DNA of 64,000 bases, taken from contig JAQFVV010012397.1 in NCBI GenBank assembly GCA_028023455.1, positions 2,097,501 through 2,161,500 on the forward strand, written 5' to 3'. How positions within the stretch are numbered: the stretch's first letter is position 1; the number at the start of each line of letters is the position of its first letter. The notes below the pieces were generated by a model. That model saw only the letters and a list, made by a program, of their open reading frames with translations, did not search any database and was not told the DNA's origin. Position numbers and translations under genes: made by a program. Source of the stretch: Epiperipatus broadwayi (Eukaryota > Onychophora > Udeonychophora > Euonychophora > Peripatidae). Below, piece by piece: positions 37,121 through 48,372 of this stretch.

Positions 37121-37337
37121 ATTTAATTCTGAACTCACATACATATAAGAATTTAATTGTAAATGCATATAAAATTTAATTTCATAAAAACTAAGAAAAT
37201 AAATAATGTATATAGCAAAAAAAAAAAGGCCCACTCATAATTTGTGTCTTGCTATAGTTTCAGCAGCTTTGAATCAGCAAATAATACTTTTTAATCATTC
37301 ATGTAATCACTATCAAAATGTTAATACATATTAATAC

Positions 37338-37437
37338 CTTTTTCAAGACTCTTCACACTTCTACCAGTCAGAGTAATTCGAATTCTATGAATTTGAGCCT
37401 CTTCAGAAGCAGGCTTTCCTTGATCTTTATAATGAGA
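37338..37437 (-). CDS. RPS20: RPS20 exon 2, N-terminal 33 codons
   Basis: Reads [20 protein letters not shown] and [13 protein letters not shown], the N-terminal block of uS10 (family pattern [20 protein letters not shown]). The upstream acceptor is TTTAG at 37438-37442 (minus strand). The downstream donor is GTATTAA, and the last base starts the split valine codon completed by exon 3. The exon begins exactly in phase 0, so an upstream exon needs to give only complete codons. No ATG lies in frame between the acceptor and the serine, so the start codon must be on another exon. Confidence 0.97.
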
Positions 37438-38139
37438 CTAAATTTTTTTACAAAAACATAAATATTATAATAATTAGCTTACAGATTTTTAAAATATAAA
37501 TATATATATTTATACACATAAATAAACTAATTAAAGATCAAAACAAACTATTAATATCAAGTTACAAAATAAATTAAGGGTAAAAAAATTAAACTGAAGT
37601 ACAGAGAAAAGTCAGCATTCAATATCCCCAATGTAGTCCACTAAAATTATTTATCTGCAATATTATTTCAAAGTTTTTAGACATTTTCTTGAGTAAGCAG
37701 AAGCTAGCCTTTATGTTTTAATAAAAAGAGTAAAATCTGTTTACTCTCCCTAGATTGTCCAAAACACAACTCAGCATGAATATATAAAATAAAACGAAAA
37801 TTAATAATACTTATAAATATTCATAAATAAAAAAAAAATATATATACTGGCGAAAATTCTGGATAAGACTTTGAATTATCTTTTCTTCAAAAACATTCTT
37901 TGACAGAGAACTTGTAAATATTTTTGAAAAAGATCAAGATGTCTCTTTAAGAGATTAGCTGCAACAGGAACTCTTTTATGGAATTTCAAATAAATAAAAA
38001 GAAAACTATTTCTGAATCTATTATGAAATACATAAAATCCAAACATTATACACCAAGTGGAATACTGACAAACACAAATTTATTTAGACTATGTTATTCT
38101 CCACTGTTTTATAGATCATTAATGATTTCAATAATGATA

Positions 38140-38700
38140 CATATAGAATGTCAGAAGATTGCCAGAATTTTTATTTTAAATAATCCAATTTCAGGGTCAG
38201 AGTATTTGTTTACATTCCACACATGGTGTAAATAATATGGCTGTTTCTAAGTTATCTTATTCAATATTTACTTTTTTTTTTATTTATTAAAATGATAAAG
38301 AAGCACAAAAGTCCAAAGGGTTGTAACTAAAAAAATTTTTTAATGTAAATGCAGCAAAGAAAAAAAACAGGATTAAGTAAACTACTATATAACAAATGTG
38401 GTTATTCATTTTGACGGAGACATCACTTTTTGGGTGAGCACTATCCCATATATTGCACTGCATCAGGGCAAAGAAGGTTAAAAAAAAATCATGATAATTT
38501 TGGCCACATGTTATCTGTTTACCAAGTGTTATCATTTGGATGCTATGTTGTGAATGGAATTTATTAAAAAATGTATTAGAATTTCTTAAAATTAACAAGT
38601 TACACATGTTCAAGAAAAAAAAATGTAAACAAATACTTCGACCCTGAAAATGGGTTATTTAAAATAAAACTCCTGGCAAGCATCTGGCAGAGATTCTACA
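38140..38700. repeat. Inverted repeat with unidentified interior
   Basis: 38150-38220 and 38618-38690 are inverted copies (GGGTCAGAGTATTTGTTTAC against GTAAACAAATACTTCGACCC, extending into ATTTAAAATAAAA and TGGCAA). The 400-bp interior has an open minus-strand frame of 108 codons (38287-38613) without a recognisable motif. It could be a foldback element; its ends beyond 38140 and 38700 are unclear. Confidence 0.5.
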
Positions 38701-39527
38701 TAAGTACCGAAAAATATTTTCCCAAACTTATTGCAGTGCATTACCGACATAAAGGAATTGTTAAAACTTAAGCAGTAGCCTAATGCAAAATGAAAAAATC
38801 AATTGTATTAAGAAAATGACAAGCAATGGCCAAAATATGATGATCAAGCATTAATACTTAATTGTAGTATCCCTTTTGTCCAGTATTCCCATTTCTTATA
38901 GGTAAAGATCTTTGCAGGCATACATTAACTATAGAGTATATAATCATTAAGCCAAAATCTAATAACTAAACTCAGTCAATAAAATATATAATTGTCAATT
39001 TTATTAGATAAAAACTCAAACCCCTACTCGGTCAGAGGCTTAGAAAAAGTAACAAAATAAGAATATCGAATTCTGTACAATTGACAAGGCACCAAATTTG
39101 ACTACGGCACACCCTTGGTAATTGAGTGAACTAAAACTCAAAAATTTTTATTAAAAATTTTGAAGGAAAATACATCTATAAAAATTATTAAAAAATAAAA
39201 TACTATTAGTTTAAATCTTAAATAATTTTTGTGGATATGAATTAGAAAATTACACATATAAAATGTAACAAACATATTTATACATACACTTATTTTTATT
39301 AAATAAATTGAACATATTAACAAAAAAAAACCATAATTATTTAATAAATTATAAAACATACAAATACAAACTTAATTTTACTTTCAAATAACTCACAATG
39401 AAAACAAATAATTACAAAAAAACACAAAAATTATATTAATATAATATTCTAATTTTTTTGTATTTAAGCTCAATATTACAATCATTTAAGTATATCTTTA
39501 TATCTAATAAATCTGACTCCACTCACA
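38701..39527. other. Intronic AT-rich sequence, nothing recognised
   Basis: No coding signal or repeat boundary. It precedes the hAT relic and may be a remnant of the same element. Confidence 0.4.
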
Positions 39528-39650
39528 ATGATTTACTTGTGTGAAAAAACTTTCTCAACTATAACAGCTATTAAAAACAAGTATTGCTCTCGGTTTGAAA
39601 TAGAAACCCCTTTATGTATTGCGATGACATCATTGGTAAATGTCGCATTA
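39528..39650 (+). pseudogene. hAT transposase dimerisation-domain relic
   Basis: Reads MIYLCEKTFSTITAIKNKYC then SRFEIETPLCIAMTSLVN. This matches the C-terminal hAT block of ZBED5/SCAND3-type transposases (YLCEAxFSxxxxIKxKxRSRLxxExxLR). Only this conserved end is recognisable; the rest of the transposase is not found. Confidence 0.75.
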
Positions 39651-42175
39651 ATTTTTAATACATATTACTGTTATTATTTGTGTTAAAAATTTAAATTATT
39701 AATATATAAATATATATTTATATCATACGAAAAGCTCGTATTACTTCGTACCTTTATTTAAAAGGTTGCAGACTGCTGCTGGAAGAATCTGACAACTGGC
39801 TGGCAATGACTTCTTTAGTGGTATGCTTGTCCATTGTGCACACAGCCTCCACTTATGATATTTGCAATGAGGTTGCAATATATTATTAGTCTGCAACAGG
39901 TCAATTTATGCTGCAGTTGAAAATTGAATATTTTAAAATGTCGACAGAAAAGAAAATAAATTTCTAAGATAATTAATTAAGCTCCCAATCAAATGATAAA
40001 TTTTGAACTGGCAGACTTCCTTTCTCACTTTAATGTTTTTTGAAGATGTTACACAGAATCATTTTACCACTGGATGATGACAGGAGGTGAAAGTCTGTTC
40101 AAACCCCCCTTTAGTACATTTAAACTCCACGTACATGATGTTTGTATTTCAAAAACAGTACAAATTATTTTATTAAAAGTCATCACATAGAATAGAAATA
40201 TTTTGAGATATTTCTTTGCATCTTTCAATTAACAATTAATGGATAAATTAATTATACAATACTAATTTACCACAAAATTATTTTTAAAACCTAGGATAAT
40301 ATAAAAGCTTAAATATTAATGTAGCTACTTTTTATTTAAACCATTTCATTAACAAGCTAAATAATGTACTAATTAATTTACATCACAAATATTTTAAAAA
40401 TACAAATCTATATTAATATGGCTTTTATGCAACCTCTTTTAGAAGCAAGATAATAGCCCTCCACATAAACATGTCTACTTTTATTTGATATTTTGTTTTA
40501 AATGAAATCTCTTTTAACCTCAGTAATTTTAAATTGTTCAATCTAAAATAAAGTACAGTATATTAAATTCCAATAAAGTTATATCCCCCTTCCTCTTCCA
40601 TGCATATACTGAGTCAAAATGTTCTGAATTATAATACATGAGCCAAGAACTAATTATTAAATGTCCATTTGTACAAATAAATTTACAAAGGACAAACAAT
40701 CTATTTTATACACAATTTCACTTAATTTTGTTAGTTCACCTCTATAAGTTTGAATATAGCAGTAATCAACTTCCTATCAGTCTCCTTTTTTGACTATCGT
40801 AAGTTTTCTATTATTTCTCTTTAACTAGTATATTATTGTAAATAGTACGGTTGATGCTCTTATATAACACATAGTTCTTACATGCATTATTTAGCCAGAT
40901 TAAGTTTTAACTCCTTTCATCCTGAGATTGATTCTCATATTTTATTTTATTAATAACTTTTCTCAACACATTGTTACACTTTTTTTAAATCACAGACTAT
41001 TATCACATTACCTCCCATCTAGCAATCCATATTACGATTCAGCTCACCTTTCCTTTACTTCTATTAAATAGTTAATTTACTTCTGTAAAAATATTTATAG
41101 GTAGATAACTATTTCATATTTTACTTTATTTCTAAACTAAATCACTTGCTTTAATTTCTTTATGATTATAAAGAAGATTCTTACTTTTATTCTCGTAAGT
41201 CAATACTATATCAACATCTGTAAAATGTTTATCATTGAATATGATTTTTATATACTAAAATTGATTTCCATGGACTTCTTTTTTGTTTTCATTTTCTCAA
41301 TGTCAATGCATCGGCTTTGATCATGAAAATCTCATCAATACTGCTTTTATTTAGAGATCAATGAAAACTTCAAAGTAATCCACCATTCCTATCATCAATA
41401 CTGACATGGACTTTTGAAAAAATTAAATGCTTGTGCTGAAAGATACCTCAAGACTTCTTATGTGCACATACAATGTAATAAATGTCTGGCAAATTGTCAT
41501 GCAATCTCACTTTTGATGAACAACCAAACACCCCAGAAACAAGTTATAAACACAATATTCAACCTACTAATAAAACTTCAAAAATTACCATTGTTTAATT
41601 CACAACTTCAATTTTTAATGTACTATAAACAATAAAATCTCTCTCATTAACTGCTAATCTATGGCCATTATTCTTAATTTTAGGCAATAAATGTGCTACT
41701 TTTTATAGCTTTTTCTTTGGTCAATAATTTCTCATTAAAGTTTTTATTATCGAATGGTAGTGGTGATCCTAATAGGCTTAGCTCTTTTTTGTGTCTTTTG
41801 AAGATTGATATTACTTCCAGTGTTTAACGATACAGAACAATTTTGAGGTTCTCTGTAATTCTGTCTCTGAACATGTGGATTAACATTGATGTTACGAGAA
41901 CTCAATCTTTCTTTACTGAATCCCCTGGTTGTCTATTCAAGTCTACTGTGTTTGAGAATGCTGTCTGCTCAGTAAATTCAGAGTCTATACCTATTAACAT
42001 TTGCTCTATCTTACTTGGAAAATTGTCTAACAATCTCAATAATTTAGTTTTCTGACAGTGGACATGATGTTAGATATGGCCTACTAACTTCCTCGAAAAA
42101 AAAAGTTAATTCCTCCATTTACATATTTTTCTGAGACATCTGCTATAACATAAAATTCTCAACTCAATAACTACT
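39651..42175. other. Intronic; low-G stretch, no gene named
   Basis: A short family Y terminal fragment sits at 40071-40121. From about 40440 to 42170 the plus strand is poor in G, and the minus strand has coding-like pieces around the RTE insertion site, for example LLDNFPSKIEQMLIGIDSEF near 42040-41980. The piece continues on the far side of the RTE (45470-45930). A decayed retroelement split by the RTE is possible; I could not identify it. Confidence 0.3.
40071..40121 (+). repeat. Family Y terminal fragment
   Basis: TGGATGATGACAGGAGGTGA then AAGTCTGTTCAAACCCCCCT and TTAGTACATTTA resembles the tRNA-like end of family Y (TGGATGACTAAAGG.., GAAAGTCTGGGTTCAAATCC, CTCTAATTACATA). It is short and diverged. 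Confidence 0.4.
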
Positions 42176-42202
42176 AATGTAGTCATATCATCATCATCAT
42201 TA

Positions 42203-42931
42203 TCAACCATTATCAATCCACTGCAGGATGAAGGTCTCTCCAAGTTTAATCCATCTTCTCCGATCTTTAGCTTCTCTTCTCCACATCACCCCTACACATT
42301 TTCTTATTTCATCCATCCATCTTACATGTGGTCTCCTTCTGGGTCTTTTACAATCTCTTGGAATCCAGTTTAAAATTTCAATTGTCCATCTATTATCATC
42401 TCTTCTAGCAATATGTCCAGCCCAACTCCACTTCAATCTTTTAAGGTCAGTAACACCTGTTTGTTCTCTTACCCATACATTGCGTTTTCGATCTCTTCTT
42501 GTTACTCCCAACATACATCTCTCCATACTTCTTTGAGTGGTCTGAAGTCTCTGTATTGATCTTCTATTAAGTGTCCAAGTCTCAGATCCATAAGTAAGAA
42601 CTGGTAAAACACATTTGTTAAAAACCTTTCTTTTCAAACACATAGGCATATTTCCTTTTAATATCAAGTTATTTCTACCAAAAGCACTCCAACCAAGTTT
42701 AATTCTATGATTAATTTCCTCTATTATGTTTCCATCTATATTAATAATCTGACCAAGGTATTTGTAACTCTTAACTTCTTCTAATTCATCATAATCAATC
42801 TTTATTTTCATATTTGGAGCAAATCGATTAAACATTACTTTAGTCTTTTTAACATTTGTCTTTAGTCCTACTTTCATCTGATAACTCCTGCAACATTTCC
42901 TGCAGCTCGGAAGCATTATTTGCAAAAACAA
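42203..42931 (-). pseudogene. RTE polyprotein part 3: RT thumb and C-terminal region
   Basis: A 242-codon frame; the real join is near residue 20, where KVGLKTNVKKTKVMF continues the RT. Then SYKYLGQIINIDGN, LPVLTYGSETWTLNRRSIQR and LKWSWAGHIARRDDNRW appear in the standard order for RTE and related elements, followed by a Trp/Arg-rich end (RPHVRWMDEIRK). The stop lies directly before the short 3' untranslated part and the GAT repeat tail. Confidence 0.92.
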
Positions 42932-44129
42932 CTACATCATCTGCGAAATCTAAATGACTTAAATAATCTCCATTTACTTTCACTCCTTTAGTTTCCCATT
43001 TTAATCCACAAAATACTTCTTGCAGCACTGCTGTAAAAAGTTTTGGAGATATGGAGTCACCTTGTCTTACACCTTTCTCAATGTTGACTTTCCCAGTATC
43101 ATTATGTAATCTAATTGTTGCTGTTGCATTTTTATAAATATTCTTTAAAATATGACAATATCCTGGATCTATACCTTGATGATCCAATGCTTTAATCACT
43201 GAAGAAATGTTTATAGAATCAAATGCCTTTTCATAATCTACAAATCCAAAACATAATGACAACTCATATTCATTTGTCCTTTCTATAACTTCTCTCAATA
43301 CTTGAATATGATCTACTGTACTAAAACCACTTTTAAATCCAGCTTGTTCTCTTGGTTGGTGAAAATCCAAGATTCTCTGTAGACGAGTTGTAATTATCTT
43401 GGTAAAAATTTTATATAAAACTGATAAAAGGCTGATAGGTCTGTAATTTCTAATATCTTCTTTATCACCTTTTTTAAATATTAATATTATTACTGCATTC
43501 TTCCAATCATCTGATACATCTTTATCATTTAGACATTTGGTATATAACTTTGCTAATATTTTTTCTGTTTCTTCACCTGCTTCTTTTAATATATCAATTA
43601 TAATTCCATCATTACCTGGAGCCTTTCCTTTTTTCATACATTTAATTACATTTCTCACTTCTTCATTTAAAATTCTGGGCAATTCGGAAGATGTAATAGA
43701 TATAGGAGATACTTGTTCTTTATTACTATATAATTCTTGATAAAAATCTTCTACCAATTTCATAATGTCATCCCTCTTTTTAGTAATAATTCCATCTTTT
43801 TTCCTTATTGCAGATATAAATTTCCTACCAATATCAAAATGTTGTTTTACATTCTTAAGACATTTATTTTCTTCTACAGCTTTTCTTGCTAGTTCACAGT
43901 TATACTTTCTTATATCATTTTCAACTCTTTTCCGCACCATTTTACAAAATTCGAGATATTCAATTCTTTTTAATGCATCATTCTTGCATATCTTCATATT
44001 CCTTCTTTTCTTCATAAGTTCTCTAGTCTCAGTAGAAATTTTATTAGTCAATTGCTGCTTTTTTCTACCAGCTATCTTTGTTGCAGTTTTTAAAAGTGTA
44101 TCAGTTACTTTCATATTAATTTCATTCAA
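42849..44129 (-). pseudogene. RTE polyprotein part 2: reverse transcriptase
   Basis: A 426-codon frame. After a lysine-rich linker (residues 1-140) come the RT blocks in order: KGKAPGNDGI (about 167-176), FKKGDKEDIRNYRPISLLS, EQAGFKSGFSTVDHI, FGFVDYEKAFDSI (block A, with the first catalytic Asp), KGVRQGDSISPKLF (block B) and HLDFADDVVVFANNASELQ (block C, FADD, about residues 396-401). All catalytic aspartates are intact. A frame change near 42860-42930 shifts the thumb into the next frame. It copies the element RNA at the nicked target. Confidence 0.92.
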
Positions 44130-44179
44130 ATCTGAATCATGTTCAAAATCTACTAATACTTGAAACCGATTTGTAAGTT

Positions 44180-45160
44180 CTAATTTAAATTCATTAGAAT
44201 GTTTCTGAAGATTAGGAATATCAACTGTATAGTTTTTCTTAATAATTTTTGTCTCTCTAGTTTTACATTAACATGTATCTTACCCCTTACTAATCGATGA
44301 TCACTTCCTGTGTTAAATTTATTAAGAACATTACAATCTTGAAATATGTATTTCCTGTTAGTCAAAATATAATCCAATTCTGCTGTACCTTCATTTGGAT
44401 GCTTCCATGTCCATTTCCTTCTAACATTTTTCTCAAAAAAAGAATTCATAATATAAAGTTTTTCCTTCTCTGCAAACTCCACAAGTCTATGTCCTCTCTC
44501 ATTTCTATTACCATAACCAAAATTACCTACAACACTTTCATCTTTCATTTGTTTACCAATTCTAGCATTAAAATCTCCCATAACAATTTTAAAATGTTGT
44601 TTACTCTGATCAAAAGCCTTTTGTACATCCATATAAAAATCTTCTACTACTTCATCACTGTGAGAACTTGTTGGGGCATAAACCTGAATTATCTGCATTT
44701 GATATCTGCTATTAAGTTGTATAACTAATCTTGCCACTCTGTCTGATACACCATCAATCTCCACAATATTGTTCTTCCACTTTTTATTTATAATGAATCC
44801 TACTCCACTTGTATTTCCAATATTTGTGCCTTTATAATAGAGCATATGTCCACTTTTTAAATCAATTGTCTCTTCACCTTTTCTTCTAACTTCACAAAGT
44901 CCAATAATATCCCATTTAATATAAGAGAGTTCTTCTAATTCTTGCAATCTTCCTTCACTTGAAAGTGATCTGCAGTTGTAAGTACCTAAATAAAAAGTCA
45001 TCAAATGGCAGCCTGGGTCCGCCTCCAGGATATTCTTAGCACCCTCCGCCTTCGGCCACCAACCGCTGCCTTGGTTGGTGACTTTACAGCCTCCTGGGAT
45101 TAAGGGCCATGCTTTATTTTTGTCTGTCATAATTGTATAATTGGGAAAAATCTTTATCAT
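44180..45160 (-). pseudogene. RTE polyprotein part 1: AP endonuclease
   Basis: A 326-codon frame. After an N-terminal leader of about 55 residues the endonuclease runs: LGTYNCRSL (residues 58-66), DIIGLCEVRR (84-93, metal-binding Glu at 90), QVYAPTSSHSDE (159-170), MGDFNAR (194-200, catalytic Asp/Asn) and SDHRLV (286-291, catalytic Asp-His). All expected catalytic residues are present. It nicks target DNA to prime reverse transcription. The frame breaks at about 44130-44180, where the next frame takes over, so one indel disrupts the single ORF that RTE elements normally have. The start could be the ATG at 45158-45160 or the internal Met at residue 11. Confidence 0.9.
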
Positions 45161-45461
45161 TTACACAAACATTCATTCTGCCTTATCAGGCACTGAGAAG
45201 ACCATGGTGTTTCTTGATCTTAAACTCAGAGGTAAAAAGCCAATAAACTCACCACGCTGGCTAATGCGTGTTGGTGAGCAGCCCATCCATGTTCGTATAC
45301 TATATGAATAAACATATAGTAATAACAGCTGCAACGACAAGAGCATATGGAGTGGACATTAGAAATTTGCCCTGCTCGGTTCCTTTAAGGCCTCCAAGAG
45401 GAATCAAAGGGTCTCCTTTCAGTTAATAGCAAACTCCTTTCTGCAGCCAATGTAGTCATAT

Positions 45462-45934
45462 AACCTTGATAATATAGTTTTTTTACAAAACTTGTTTAAA
45501 ATGGCTGTAGTTTACTTCGCATCTTTCCCAATCTGATTTAAAAATGAAATATGTGTTGATTGGCTAAGTGTTCTATTAGAGCATGAGGTTTCCAATCTTC
45601 AGAAATTGATTGACAATCCCCAAGCTTTGATCAAGATTAAACTTAACCTTATTTAATGAAATCTGATTCTTGTAACTTTTGTTTCCTCTAGTATGTGATA
45701 CGGTTGAAGATAATATTTTCTCATTAACATTTAATACATCTCTTTTTGGATCTTTCTCTCTTCTAGTAATATAATTTTTAATTCTCTACCCAATGTCCTT
45801 CATCTCTAATTTAATCTTTACAATAAAAGAAAATATATTAAAATTGTACTACTGAAACTAGTCTGCATACAAGTTAACATAAAATTTACCATCTTTATTT
45901 GCAACACATAATAGTTGCCCATAAAAATTTAGTG
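45462..45934. other. Intronic; continuation of low-G stretch
   Basis: No recognised gene. With the RTE removed it joins 41640-42175, and the two together may be one decayed minus-strand coding sequence. Confidence 0.3.
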
Positions 45935-45942
45935 ATCTAGAG

Positions 45943-47510
45943 CAGCGTTTCCGAACCTTTTTTGGCTCACGTACCACTTGGTAGTACATCACACTAAATT
46001 GTACCACTTCGTAAAAATAATTGTATTTTGTGAAATTTGTTATTGCGAGTATGTTATTGCATTTGCATTATAAATATTATAGGGTGACCATGTATGTATT
46101 CACATCTCATAATGAGACAAATTACATTGAAACACGCCTAAACGTCACGCCAGATTACAAACTCACTGTAACTTATTTATATGTATGTGTTTGTTCAATG
46201 TTTCATATGTTTTACAAAATAATTTATTAAAGATTACATTATTACATTAAAGGTTATTTGGTACATATTTTGTTCAAAGTGTTTTCTCATTCCTTCATTT
46301 GGTTTTGGAGCATCTTGCTATTGGTTGGACATGGAGAGGATAAATCCAGCAAGTCCCAAGTCATGGTAAAAATAACCTCAGGGGTTATCAGGCTATCTCT
46401 TGTTCTTGTTTTCTTTATATTGTTCAGCATGAAGTTAATAGGATTAAAATTTTAATGATTAAATACTAGCTTACATCTAGTAATCCACAATAGATGATCA
46501 AGAATTAATGAGAGTCTAATTTCTGGGTATGATCCTTTTCTGATACATTCTTTCAAATTAAATAATTTAGATTGATTTGCCTTGATTCGACTCATTATTT
46601 ATCTACTATTTTGTCATATTTCGTTTACTAATAAATGGTTTAAATAAAAACACAAAATTATAAAAAAACAATTAGTATGTTTTCTTATCATAATCAAATA
46701 TTTTTATAAAATAAATTTAATGAGATCTTTGTGCTTGTTTCGAACATAATTTTTTGAAATTTGATTCAAAAGATGCGAGGTATATCCTTAAGTCTACAGC
46801 TGCATTCAATCTGTTTCGATACTTATTTTTAAAAAAATATATGAAAAAAAGCTCTTCCTACTAATTCCATAGTAAACGGTAATAATAATTTAAGAGCTTT
46901 CTCAGAAAGTTGTTCATATTTTTTAATGTTTAACCAAAAATTAATTAGACTGTCGTTTGAATTCTACTTGTAAAGTTCTGTCACATGATAATTCTATTAA
47001 GTTTTTTTTATCCTTTATTGATAATGATGTAGCTTTTTCTAAATTTTCTGCATAGAAGAGGTTTGAAATCCAATTATCATTTGTGTTTTTGGATTTTGGA
47101 AAATATTCCATAAAAGACAATTTTAATCCTGTTAAATGTGCTATTATATTTTCTCGTATATCTTGAGACAGACTAACCTTATTTTCAAACAAAAAAATAT
47201 TAAGAGTTTCGGATACTTCCAGTTGATTGTTTTCGATACTTATATATATTACTGTTTCCAAAAATCTAATTTCTTAATCATACTTTCAATTTTATTATTA
47301 ACATTAAAGATTGTTATCGACTGTACATTTTAACAACTTTACTGTATATTATTAATTAAAATAATTTTGATGAATTATAGGAAAAAACGTTTCTATATTT
47401 TTATGATTTAATTTTTTTTATGTCCGCCATTATTGATTATTTTTCGTGTACTACCAGCCAGCAACTCGCGAACCACCAGTGGTACGCGTACCACAGGTTG
47501 GGAAACACTG
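45943..47510 (-). mobile_element. hAT transposon, internally deleted
   Basis: Perfect 8-bp target duplications ATCTAGAG (45935-45942 and 47511-47518). Terminal repeats CAGCGTTTCCGAACC (left) and, reversed, CAGTGTTTCCCAACCTGTGG (right), continuing with a TGGTACG-like subterminal motif on both sides (GTACCACTTGG; GTGGTACGCGTACC). This is the widespread hAT end type. Only the C-terminal part of a transposase remains on the minus strand. Confidence 0.95.
46740..47261 (-). pseudogene. hAT (ZBED5/Buster-like) transposase C-terminal part
   Basis: The open frame 46941-47261 (106 codons) has LTGLKSFMEYFP-type residues (LTGLKLSFMEYFPKSKNT) and NWISNLFYAE, matching the segment LxxLxxxFxxYFP...WIxNPF of ZBED5/SCAND3-like hATs. 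A one-base shift near 46940-46950 leads into FWLNIKKYEQLSEKALKLLL, then after a further break NKYRNRLNAAVDLR near 46800, the dimerisation end. The DDE core upstream is missing. Confidence 0.85.
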
Positions 47511-48061
47511 ATCTAGAGCATAAGATCCACTGATTGCAATTCAAAATGCCTGATATTCAAACTTCATGATCTCTTGATCAATTACTTGTTAGATGATTTT
47601 TGTCATGAGCATTTTTTTTTTTTGTAATGTTAGTGATGATAAACTCTGGAACACAAATGTCACTTCCAAGGCTTAAATATAAAACGACAATTGATTACTT
47701 GTATTTCAATGTTCTAGGCTTAACAATGGCAGAATAGTGGATTGTACTTCAAACGTCATTCATGATGCTAAAATTTCATGACTTACCCAAGACCATAATC
47801 TATATATTAGTTATTAAAAAACAACATACTGCAAAGAATTGTATTTTTTTCTCTCATCATAAAAAATCAATGCACATAGCATGTTCATTATCAAGAATTT
47901 TTTTAATTCATTAAAGAATATGAAAACTGAGAAAGTTATGAATTCGTAAATACAAAAATTTCAGCTGACATACCGTATTAAAATGGTGCACTACAGATGA
48001 AACCTTTTGTTTTTACATAATCTCAAGGTTTATACACTCGGTACTTACGGATAATTTGCCT

Positions 48062-48233
48062 GATGACGTATTACCCTGAAGGCATACCGGTCTAATGTTG
48101 CGATTTTTAAGATAACGTCTCCAAGTGATCTGCAGACACATCTACTCGATAAGATGTGCCCGCATATCACGTGAACACGTCACGTTAAAAAGCGCAACAT
48201 TAAACCGGTATACCTTCAGGGTAATACGTCATC
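48062..48233. repeat. Left subterminal hairpin
   Basis: Arms 48062-48103 (GATGACGTATTACCCTGAAG onward) and 48193-48233 are inverted copies of about 41 bp with two or three mismatches. They pair around a 90-bp loop that contains GATCTGCAGACAC and ATCACGTGAACACG. The outer arm overlaps the terminal repeat, so the TIR sequence GATGACGTATT occurs a second time, inverted, inside the element. Confidence 0.9.
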
Positions 48234-48372
48234 GGTTGAGCATGTGATAAAAAACAAAAGGAACACCAGCATGCTTCTTCTTGGTCCTGGAAAAAAATAC
48301 AAAAAAAAAAAAATTTGTGAAAATTTAATACGGTGAATACAAATATAGTAACACAAAATTATTTAAAATGTA

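Larger units (their letters stand above)
42189..45448 (-). mobile_element. Full-length RTE non-LTR retrotransposon
   Basis: Flanked by perfect 13-bp target duplications AATGTAGTCATAT (42176-42188 and 45449-45461). On the minus strand it has a 5' untranslated part of about 290 bp, AP endonuclease, reverse transcriptase and an RTE C-terminal region. The 3' end carries a GAT/ATGATG simple repeat (plus-strand catcatcatcatc at 42189-42201), the usual RTE tail. The 3,260-bp length is normal for a complete RTE. Only two frame breaks are evident, so the copy is relatively young. Related fragments lie at 14394-14810 and 21245-22025. Confidence 0.95.

Noticed and set aside
42228-44728. Plus-strand open frames (102, 67, 132 and 143 codons)
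   Set aside because: They are antisense to the RTE endonuclease and RT, which match known motifs on the minus strand.
45880-45895. Alternative RPS20 start exon (ATG followed by GTAAAT)
   Set aside because: It also has a donor-like site, but the surroundings are AT-rich intron sequence with no CG-rich promoter; kept only as an alternative.
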